A program made the translations under genes and the position numbers. This document shows, piece after piece, positions 1 through 5,646 of a stretch of 7,773 nucleotides of DNA. Source of the DNA: UBA2965 sp036526135 (GTDB taxonomy: Bacteria; Pseudomonadota; Gammaproteobacteria; Pseudomonadales; Azotimanducaceae); contig DATCZA010000021.1 in NCBI GenBank assembly GCA_036526135.1, forward strand, positions 1 to 7,773. The letters run 5' to 3'. The notes under the pieces are model-generated. The model was not told where the DNA came from. It made no database searches and saw nothing but the letters and a program-made list of their open reading frames with translations. Every line of letters begins with the position of its first letter. Position 1 is the stretch's first letter.

Positions 1-1
1 T

Positions 2-1240
2 TACAGCAATTACACCTCCCACGATCATGCGCAGGCCGAGTTCGAGAAGATGTGGCCGCGGGTATGGCAGTGGGCGTGCCGGGAGGAGCACATCCCCAAT
101 CCCGGCGACTTTCACGTCTACGACGTCGGTGATCTCTCGGCTATCGTGGTGCGCACGCCAAGCGGCGCCGTCAAAGCCTATTTCAACGCCTGCATGCATC
201 GAGGCACTCAGCTGAAGCCGCCGGGCATGACCGGATCGTCCGAGGATCTGCGCTGCCCGTTCCACGGCTGGACGTGGTCGCTGGACGGGGATCTGGTGGA
301 CCTGCCTCAGGCGTGGGACTTCCCCCACGTCACGGAGGACAGCCATCGGCTGCCGGAGGTCAAGGTCGGCCTGTGGGGCGGGTTCGTCTTCGTCAACTTC
401 GACCCGGACGCAGCGCCGCTGGAGGATTATCTTGGCGTGCTGCCGCGGCACTTCGCCGACTTCCACATCGAGGACCGCTACATCGAGCTGCACATCCGCA
501 AGCGCCTGCCGGCCAACTGGAAGGCGTCGGCCGAGGCGTTCCTGGAGGCCTACCACGTTCGCGAGACCCACGCCGGCGGCCGGCCGAACACGGAGGTCGC
601 CACCCAGTACGACGTCTTCGGCGACAACGTCACCCGGTTCATTCACACCGTGGGCGCGCCGTGCCCGCTGGTCGATCCGCCGCCGTCCGAGCAGCAGCTG
701 CTGGAGATGCTCTGGGTGCGCGGCCGGGAAGATGAACCAATACCACAGGTTCCGGAGGGAACGACCGCGCGGGATTTCTACGCGGACATCGTCAAGACCC
801 AGTTCTCCGAGCGCTTCGGGCACGACTTCTCGACCATGTCGACGGCGCAGACGCTCGATTCCATCGAGTACTTCGTTTTCCCGAACATGTTTCTGTTCCC
901 GGGGCTATCGCTGCCGATGGTGTACCGGTTCCGGCCGGACCCGGACGACCCGGACTTCTGCACGTTCGATCTTCTGTTTCTGCGGCCTAAGCCCAAGGAT
1001 CGGCCCGCTCCGCCGCCGCCTGATCCGGTGGACCTGGACGTGGACGACAGCTACATGCTGGTGGAGGGGACGGGACGGCTGGGCGGCGTGTACGACGAGG
1101 ACACCGTTAATCTGGCAGCCCAGACCCGCGGCTTCAAGTCGAGCCTCAAGCGCGGCGAGACCCTGGGCAACTACCAGGAGATTCGCGCGCGCCACCTGCA
1201 CCGCATGGTCAACCGGTACATCAGCGGCGAGCTGCCCTGA
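2..1240 (+). CDS. Rieske aromatic ring-hydroxylating dioxygenase, alpha (oxygenase) subunit, 5' truncated
   Basis: Catalytic subunit of a Rieske non-heme iron oxygenase, expected to be cytoplasmic and to add oxygen to an aromatic or quaternary-amine type substrate using electrons from a reductase/ferredoxin. The frame is open to the left edge (16 codons before the ATG at 50, reading YSNYTSHDHAQAEFEK), and family members have such sequence before the W-x-W region, so the true start lies outside the window and the ATG at 50 is internal. Counting from that Met: Rieske cluster ligands C48-x-H50 and C69-x2-H72 (CPFHGW), 18 residues between H50 and C69; mononuclear iron motif NWK at 156-158, then E162, E166, H169 and H174, with third ligand probably D351 in the DEDTVNLAAQ segment. 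Position E166 is normally the bridging Asp in naphthalene-dioxygenase-like enzymes; Glu occurs in other branches. No beta subunit, ferredoxin or reductase gene is in the window. Family assignment is firm; the substrate cannot be told. Confidence 0.93.
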   Translation, partial: YSNYTSHDHAQAEFEKMWPRVWQWACREEHIPNPGDFHVYDVGDLSAIVVRTPSGAVKAYFNACMHRGTQLKPPGMTGSSEDLRCPFHGWTWSLDGDLVDLPQAWDFPHVTEDSHRLPEVKVGLWGGFVFVNFDPDAAPLEDYLGVLPRHFADFHIEDRYIELHIRKRLPANWKASAEAFLEAYHVRETHAGGRPNTEVATQYDVFGDNVTRFIHTVGAPCPLVDPPPSEQQLLEMLWVRGREDEPIPQVPEGTTARDFYADIVKTQFSERFGHDFSTMSTAQTLDSIEYFVFPNMFLFPGLSLPMVYRFRPDPDDPDFCTFDLLFLRPKPKDRPAPPPPDPVDLDVDDSYMLVEGTGRLGGVYDEDTVNLAAQTRGFKSSLKRGETLGNYQEIRARHLHRMVNRYISGELP

Positions 1241-1311
1241 CAAGGGCAACGTCGCCAGAGACGTACGCCGACCAACGGCGCCGTGACGTAGACGTTACTC
1301 AGACGAAGGCA

Positions 1312-1335
1312 GGCGCCCGGCATGAGCCGGGCGCC
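1312..1335. terminator. Perfect 10-bp GC hairpin between convergent genes
   Basis: Arms GGCGCCCGGC and GCCGGGCGCC are perfectly complementary with a 4-nt ATGA loop. It lies 71 bp after the Rieske stop and 11 bp after the stop of the minus-strand gene, the expected place for a bidirectional terminator. No T-tract follows on the plus strand and only a weakly T-rich stretch on the minus strand, so its efficiency as an intrinsic terminator is uncertain; it may also protect 3' ends. Confidence 0.6.
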
Positions 1336-1346
1336 GAAGGCGGACT

Positions 1347-2096
1347 TCAGTTACCGAGATTGGTGATCTCTTCGACAGACGCTTTGCCCCAGGACTTGAT
1401 GTCCCGCTGCAGGGTGGCGCCGTGGTACTCGGCCACTGCCCGCATGGTTCTGATTAGCGCATTCCATTGAGGATTCCCGGCGGTGCGCTGGACCTCGCTC
1501 TCCCATTCAGCCTCGCTTGCCCAGCCGACGGAGATGATGTGGGAAGCCGACCCCACCCCGCCGGCAGTGACCGCGCTGAGATGCACCTGACCCGGAGCGG
1601 CCTGGCCGGTTGCCGACTGGCTGTAGCTGCGCATGGCGCTCAGCAGAACGGCCGGCTCGGAAACCGTCACGTAGTGATTCACCCAGACGACGTCGGAGTC
1701 TGCTCGCTCGCCGCTGTTGTAGGCGATCATGCCCCGCATTGTGCTGCCTGCGGTCTCGTTCAGCCCGCGCATCGCGGCCATGAACTCCCCCCAGGCGGGG
1801 TCGGCCCAGAGCTCGGCGCGATAGGCCTCGCTCTCAGCCGCTGATCGGAAGAGCGATACGATGGCGTGGGTTTCCGGATTGTTCCCGTCTGCCAGGTTTG
1901 CCCGCAGGATCACGCGGCCGGGCAGCTTGCGTCCGACCTTGGAGTCGAACAGCGCATCCAGGGCCGCCACCACCTTGGGGGCGTTCTCGGGCATGACCGT
2001 CAGCCCGGTGGCGAGCCATCCCGGTGCGGCGGCCGCGCTGAGGCTGATTCCGAACAGCAGAGTTGCTGCGGCGATTGAAGTCAGGATCTTTCTCAT
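1347..2096 (-). CDS. Exported protein with duplicated ferredoxin-like (dimeric alpha/beta barrel type) domain, function unknown
   Basis: Protein of 249 residues that I do not recognise by name. It starts with a classical Sec signal peptide (MRK, hydrophobic residues 4-20, cleavage probably around the AAAA run at 21-24), so it should act in the periplasm or outside the cell. The mature part looks like two beta-alpha-beta-beta-alpha-beta units. Residues 77-124 align without gaps to 186-233: I count 14 identities in 48, including His77/186, Pro100/209, Trp102/211, Met-Arg 109-110/218-219 and Gly117/226. This suggests an internally fused pair of dimeric alpha/beta barrel modules, a fold used by monooxygenases, DUF1330 and stress proteins. 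No heme or metal motif is obvious. The ATG at 2096 is preceded by AAAGGAA about 11 nt upstream. It converges on the Rieske gene and lies 150 bp downstream of the DUF1330 gene. The fold is inferred; the function is open. Confidence 0.8.
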   Translation of the reverse strand: MRKILTSIAAATLLFGISLSAAAAPGWLATGLTVMPENAPKVVAALDALFDSKVGRKLPGRVILRANLADGNNPETHAIVSLFRSAAESEAYRAELWADPAWGEFMAAMRGLNETAGSTMRGMIAYNSGERADSDVVWVNHYVTVSEPAVLLSAMRSYSQSATGQAAPGQVHLSAVTAGGVGSASHIISVGWASEAEWESEVQRTAGNPQWNALIRTMRAVAEYHGATLQRDIKSWGKASVEEITNLGN

Positions 2097-2195
2097 GGTT
2101 AGTATTTTCCTTTATTGATCTGCCCCTTCCCGAGGCAGGTGCCGGTCACTATAGCGAACGAGAGCGACGTTTGGCCCGTCTTTTCGCCCCTGGGC

Positions 2196-2247
2196 CGGGG
2201 TATCCGTTCCCCGAAGCGTCCGTTGCCCTGCATGCATGCGCCAGGGC
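2196..2247 (-). terminator. Two weak inverted repeats after the DUF1330 gene
   Basis: Two short stems follow the DUF1330 stop codon on the minus strand. The first pairs 2242-2247 with 2225-2230 (CAGGGC/GCCCTG, 11-nt loop holding overlapping GCATGC) and begins inside the stop codon. The second pairs 2209-2213 with 2196-2200 (5 bp, 8-nt loop). Neither is followed by a T-run, so a role in termination is only possible; read-through into the 1347-2096 gene cannot be excluded. Confidence 0.25.
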
Positions 2248-2684
2248 TACCCCCGCAGTGGCTGGGTAAGGCCCGCCTGGTAAGTCGTCTCGATGTTGAG
2301 CTGGCCCGCCAGGCCGGCGGTGCGGTGGGCGGCGATCTTCGCGTAGGCCTCGGAGGTGGACATGGCCACCAGGGCGGCGCGATTGGGGTACTCCGCCAGG
2401 GCGATCTCGTCCCACAGCTCCTCCACCTCGCCGATGGTCAGGTTGGTCACGTCCCCTGCGAAGACGAGCCGGCCACCGTACTCGGTGATGAGCTTCGATA
2501 CCGCCGCGCCGTAGAGCATGTAGGCCTCGCGTCCGGTCAGGTCCGTTTCGCGGCCGTCTTCGTACTCCGCCTTTTCCCGGAACTTCAGCAGGTTGACCAT
2601 GACGATGGGACCATCGGGCCCCGGCTCCATCATCTTCTCGATCTGGTCCTTTCGGGTGGGGTAGAGCTGATTGATCACTTCCAT
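2247..2684 (-). CDS. DUF1330 family protein
   Basis: Predicted cytoplasmic protein of 145 residues matching DUF1330, a small family with the dimeric alpha/beta barrel (ferredoxin-like) fold whose biochemical role is not established. Visible marks are the first strand IVMVNLLKFREKA (27-39), helix REAYMLYGAAVSKLITEYG (52-70), strand GGRLVFAGDV (70-79) and the typical segment WDEIALAEYPNRAALVAM (91-108) followed by a helix ending at about 122. The frame stays open upstream to an ATG at 2885, but the 67 extra codons are Arg/Pro-rich, unlike the family, and cover the AT-rich operator-like site. The ATG at 2684 has AGAGGA 8-9 nt before it and starts directly before the conserved domain, so I chose it. 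It is divergent from the TPR gene, and a Fur-like dyad sits about 57 bp upstream. The family is well supported; substrate and partner are unknown. Confidence 0.88.
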   Translation of the reverse strand: MEVINQLYPTRKDQIEKMMEPGPDGPIVMVNLLKFREKAEYEDGRETDLTGREAYMLYGAAVSKLITEYGGRLVFAGDVTNLTIGEVEELWDEIALAEYPNRAALVAMSTSEAYAKIAAHRTAGLAGQLNIETTYQAGLTQPLRG

Positions 2685-2740
2685 ATCGGGTTCCTCTGGC
2701 TGATACCCTCGGGCTCCATAGCGACCGCGGGGCGCGTTGA

Positions 2741-2759
2741 AATAATGGTAATCATTACA
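2741..2759. promoter_or_regulatory. Candidate Fur box (iron-dependent operator)
   Basis: AATAATGGTAATCATTACA matches the classical 19-bp Fur consensus GATAATGATAATCATTATC at 15 of 19 positions by my own count, with a central dyad GTAAT-C-ATTAC. It is an AT-rich island in a GC-rich intergenic region. It lies 57 bp upstream of the DUF1330 start, a usual operator distance, and about 167 bp upstream of the TPR gene. A TTGAAA hexamer overlaps its left end on the plus strand and GTGACA lies just right of it on the minus strand, but neither has a convincing -10 partner. Binding by Fur or a relative is inference. Confidence 0.45.
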
Positions 2760-2772
2760 CGATGTCACGCGC

Positions 2773-2785
2773 AACCGGGCCGGTT
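2773..2785. repeat. GC-rich 13-bp palindrome AACCGG-G-CCGGTT
   Basis: Perfect 6-bp arms around one central base in the divergent intergenic region, 14 bp to the right of the Fur-like site. It could be an operator for a dimeric regulator or a chance palindrome; the sequence alone does not decide. The rest of the 241-bp intergenic region (2685-2925) shows no other clear element and no convincing promoter for the plus-strand gene. Confidence 0.3.
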
Positions 2786-2925
2786 TCCCGGGTCTGAACG
2801 TGCTGGCTGAAGGGGCGCCGTGCCGGCGTCGCGTCGTGGCGTATTCTGCGGTAGCCTTCGGATTCGGAACGCTGCTGAAATCCACTCCCGGTCTTGCCCC
2901 CTAATTTCTTGAACGTCATGACGAA

Positions 2926-4404
2926 GTGCTAGAGCGAATCCGGAATCTCAGTCTGCTGCGGGTCGCGACGATCTACGTGGTGGGCGGCTGGATCGTCATC
3001 CAGTTTGCACAGATCGCGTTTGAAGCCTTCGAGGTGCCTAATTTCGTCCTGCAATGGGTCATGGCGATCGTGTTTTCAGGATTTCCCCTGGTGATTCTCG
3101 CCCTGAGCATGATGGGCGTGCCCTTTCGCCGGTCCGCCGCCGAGGAAGTCGAGGAGCGTGACGAGTCCCGGGAAGAGAGCGCACAGCCTCAGCAGCCGGT
3201 GGATCCTGGAGACCTTCCGGCGCGCGACAATCGACCGTCGATTGCCCTGCTGCCATTCAGGTACTTGGGCGAAGGGGAAGCGTTCCTCGCCGAAGGCCTG
3301 CGCATGGGGCTGCAGACCAACATGGTACGCCTCTCCGGTCTGTTTCAGGTTTACAGCCTTCTGAACGAGGCCTATGTCAGCGGCGAGGTCGATGGCGAGG
3401 TCAGAGGGCGCGATGCCAACGCGCAATACGTTCTGGAAGCGACGGTTCACGAGCTGACCGGGCGAGTGCGAATATCCCTGCAGCTCACCGAAGTTGCGAC
3501 GGGCAGGTGTGCGTGGGCAGAGCAGTATGATCGCGATTTAGAACATCTCTTCGAGCTGCAGGATGAGATCATGAAGGAGGTGATCGCCTCACTGCACATC
3601 CGTCTGCGCAATGCCGGCATCGAAGACTCGTGGTTTGACCAGCTTCGAAGCGCGGTAGCCAAGGAGTGGTATTTCCGTGGTGCGAACCATCTGGCTGGTA
3701 TGTCCCGCGAGACCAACGCGGCGGCCCGCGAAGCGTTCGAGAAGCTGCACGAGCTCGAGCCGGAGTCCGCCATCGGCTCGAGCAACGTTGCGCTCACCTA
3801 CTGGAACGACTTTGCTGCCGGTTGGGGCCCGGATCGGGACCAGGCCCTGGCCCACGCGATCGAGTGGGCCAAGCTTGCGAGGTCTTACGATCGCAATGAC
3901 GGGATCGGGGATGCCGTGTACGCCTACGAGCAGCTTGGTCGGCGAAATTACGAGGGGGCCATGGAAGCGGCGCGCCGCAGCGTCAGAGTCCGGCCCAACT
4001 GCCCGATCTCCCTGGGCGTGCTCGCTCAGGTCGAGAACTGCAGCGGCAATCACGATGCGGCTGCCGGTCTGGCGGAGATTGCCCAATCCAAGGTGGAGGT
4101 GCCTTTCCCATGGGTATGTAACGTCCTGGCCACGGCTCAGAGGGACGGTGGTCAGCTCGAACGTTCTTTGCTGACCCTCGAGCGCGCTTTGCAGGCCGCG
4201 CCCGATGACGTTGACCTGCTTGTCACGAAGTGCAGTGACCATGCGCTGCTGTCTGATCTCGAGTCCGCTGAATCCGCTGCAAGCAGGATTCTCTCGGTGG
4301 AACCCGAGTGGTCGACGGCCCAATACGCAGCAGAAGCGCTCTACAGATCGCCCGATGAGCTCGATCGGGTGGTTGCGGCGCTGCGATCTGCGGGTTTGCC
4401 ATGA
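2926..4404 (+). CDS. Membrane-anchored TolB-N-like / TPR protein (effector-less relative of adenylate cyclase-TPR proteins)
   Basis: Protein of 492 residues in three parts. Residues 1-65 hold two membrane helices (about 12-33 and 41-63), resembling the N-terminal anchor (RNL..RVA.IYVV..W) of a large proteobacterial TPR family. After an acidic, Gln/Pro-rich linker (70-100), residues 104-228 form the TolB-N/FlgO-like domain: PSIALLPF, FLAEGL, YVLEATV, VRISLQL, G.CAWAEQYDR and LFELQDEI. Residues 243-492 are alpha-helical TPR-like repeats ending in the family-typical LRSAGLP. The class III cyclase or winged-helix domain found at the N-terminus of many relatives is absent. Arg at 4, 6 and 12 and Arg-Arg at 68-69 with an acidic inter-helix loop put both termini in the cytoplasm. 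Start is GTG at 2926: a stop lies 8 codons upstream and no better codon exists; the Shine-Dalgarno is poor. A nearby ATG at 2918 is out of frame. Its stop overlaps the next start (ATGA), so the two are translationally coupled. Likely a protein-interaction scaffold; partners unknown. Confidence 0.85.
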   Translation: MLERIRNLSLLRVATIYVVGGWIVIQFAQIAFEAFEVPNFVLQWVMAIVFSGFPLVILALSMMGVPFRRSAAEEVEERDESREESAQPQQPVDPGDLPARDNRPSIALLPFRYLGEGEAFLAEGLRMGLQTNMVRLSGLFQVYSLLNEAYVSGEVDGEVRGRDANAQYVLEATVHELTGRVRISLQLTEVATGRCAWAEQYDRDLEHLFELQDEIMKEVIASLHIRLRNAGIEDSWFDQLRSAVAKEWYFRGANHLAGMSRETNAAAREAFEKLHELEPESAIGSSNVALTYWNDFAAGWGPDRDQALAHAIEWAKLARSYDRNDGIGDAVYAYEQLGRRNYEGAMEAARRSVRVRPNCPISLGVLAQVENCSGNHDAAAGLAEIAQSKVEVPFPWVCNVLATAQRDGGQLERSLLTLERALQAAPDDVDLLVTKCSDHALLSDLESAESAASRILSVEPEWSTAQYAAEALYRSPDELDRVVAALRSAGLP

Positions 4405-5636
4405 GGGGCCGTTTTGGAGGTTGGTTCGAAGCTCGGCCTTTCCGGAGGGCCGTCTGGGGCCTGCTTCTGTGGTTGTGCGTCGGCCTTTCCCACGCGGGAA
4501 CCTATGAGGTGGAGACCGTCGTGGAAGGTCTGGAAACGCCCTGGAGCATGGCCTGGCTGCCGGACGGCCGCATGCTCATCACGGAGCGCCGGGGTGAGCT
4601 GCTGCGCTTCGACCCCGAAGACGAATCGCTTACCGAGATCGAGGGTGTTCCCGCGGTGCGGGCCGAGGGTCAGGGCGGGCTCTTCGACGTGGTGCTCCAT
4701 CCGCGCTACGCGGAGACCGGCTGGGTCTACCTGGCATACGCCTACCTCGATGCGGAGTCGGGCAGAAGCAGCACGGCGATCCTTCGGGCGCGGCTCGAGG
4801 GAGATGCGCTGATAGACCAGGAACCCCTTTACCGCGCGGAGCAGGACTTCGGATTGGTCTCGGATCTCAAGAGTTCCGTCAAGCAGATGCTCGGCAAGCC
4901 GCCTGGGCGCGATTCGAGAGCCCACTACGGCGGCCGCATGGTCTTCGATGAAGCGGGATATCTGTACTTCTCCGTGGGAGACCGGGGCAGTCGGGACCTG
5001 TTTCCCCAGGACCTGACCCGGGACGCGGGTAAGATCTATCGGATCCACGACGATGGCCGGATCCCCGAGGACAACCCGTTCCTGCATCGGGAGGATGCGA
5101 AGCCGGCCATCTACGCCTACGGGCTTCGCAATCCCCAGGGCATGGCCCGCCATCCCGGGACGGGGAAGATCTGGATTCACGAGCACGGTCCCAGGGGCGG
5201 CGACGAGCTCAACGTGATCGAGCCCGGGGCCAATTACGGGTGGCCAATCCTCAGCCACGGTGTGAACTACAGCGGCAGCGAGTTTGCCGAAGGCACCGAG
5301 CGGGAGGGGTTTCGCTCACCGGCCTGGCACTGGACGCCGTCCATCGCGCCCTCCGGCATGGCTTTCGTGACCTCGCCGCGATATCCCGAATGGCGGGGTG
5401 GCCTGCTGGCCGGCTCGCTGAAGTTCGGTTACCTGGTGCTGTGCCGGCTGGACGGTGATCGCGTGACCGGGCAGGAGATCGTTGTCGAAGATCTGGGTCG
5501 ACTCCGCGACGTCCGGGAAGGGCCCGACGGGTTCATCTACGTGGCCATTGACGGTCGGGGCATCGTCCGGATCCTTTCGTCCGTTGGCGCCGGCGAGTCG
5601 GCGGCCGACGGAGCGGAAACGATCCCGGGGCTCTAA
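4401..5636 (+). CDS. yliI: PQQ-dependent aldose sugar dehydrogenase, periplasmic (YliI/Asd type)
   Basis: Soluble six-bladed beta-propeller quinoprotein expected to oxidise aldose sugars at C1 in the periplasm, using PQQ and passing electrons to a quinone or other acceptor. The 411 residues begin with a signal peptide (Arg15-Arg16, hydrophobic 17-30, likely cleavage after SHA at 32). Compared from memory with soluble glucose dehydrogenase, the PQQ-site residues are in place: Q91 (GQGGL), the base H175 (HYGGR), R243-N244 (LRNPQG), K341 (SLKFG), R367 and R369 (GRLRDV). The calcium-loop segment EHGPRGGDE (261-269) and NYGWP (278-282) are also typical. The Asp preceding the catalytic His in glucose dehydrogenase is Ala174 here. 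A polar stretch at about 146-173 just before H175 may be an insertion. Its ATG lies in the ATGA overlap with the TPR gene, so expression is coupled. No PQQ biosynthesis genes are in the window; cofactor must come from elsewhere or the medium. Sugar preference is not predictable. Confidence 0.92.
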   Translation: MRGRFGGWFEARPFRRAVWGLLLWLCVGLSHAGTYEVETVVEGLETPWSMAWLPDGRMLITERRGELLRFDPEDESLTEIEGVPAVRAEGQGGLFDVVLHPRYAETGWVYLAYAYLDAESGRSSTAILRARLEGDALIDQEPLYRAEQDFGLVSDLKSSVKQMLGKPPGRDSRAHYGGRMVFDEAGYLYFSVGDRGSRDLFPQDLTRDAGKIYRIHDDGRIPEDNPFLHREDAKPAIYAYGLRNPQGMARHPGTGKIWIHEHGPRGGDELNVIEPGANYGWPILSHGVNYSGSEFAEGTEREGFRSPAWHWTPSIAPSGMAFVTSPRYPEWRGGLLAGSLKFGYLVLCRLDGDRVTGQEIVVEDLGRLRDVREGPDGFIYVAIDGRGIVRILSSVGAGESAADGAETIPGL

Positions 5637-5646
5637 CCCTCCCGGG
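5624..5646. terminator. CCCGGG inverted repeat spanning overlapping convergent stops
   Basis: CCCGGG at 5624-5629 and again at 5641-5646 can pair across an 11-nt loop that contains the two overlapping stop codons (CTAA). There is no T-run on the plus side and a short TTT on the minus side. It may act as a weak bidirectional terminator, the only candidate between the two convergent genes, or be chance in GC-rich DNA. Confidence 0.25.

Noticed and set aside
2148..2176. Minus-strand TATAGT hexamer as promoter of the exported duplicated-domain protein
   Set aside because: The -10 is reasonable, but the sequence 17 bp upstream (GGCCAA) is not a -35 box, so support is too weak to annotate.
2737..2765. 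TTGAAA at 2737-2742 as -35 box of a promoter for the TPR gene
   Set aside because: No acceptable -10 hexamer exists at a 15-19 bp spacing; the resemblance may simply reflect the AT-rich Fur-like site.
2115..2810. 231-residue plus-strand open frame over the DUF1330 gene
   Set aside because: Antisense to a recognisable domain, begins in an intergenic region and runs through the Fur-like dyad; low-complexity composition.
2685..2885. N-terminal extension of the DUF1330 protein (start at 2885)
   Set aside because: The 67 extra residues are not family-like and would place the operator-like AT-rich dyad inside the gene; the start at 2684 has a good Shine-Dalgarno and fits the domain boundary.
4341..5258. 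305-residue open frame antisense to the PQQ dehydrogenase
   Set aside because: The plus-strand frame carries signal peptide and PQQ-site residues; the antisense read has no domain and no ribosome site.
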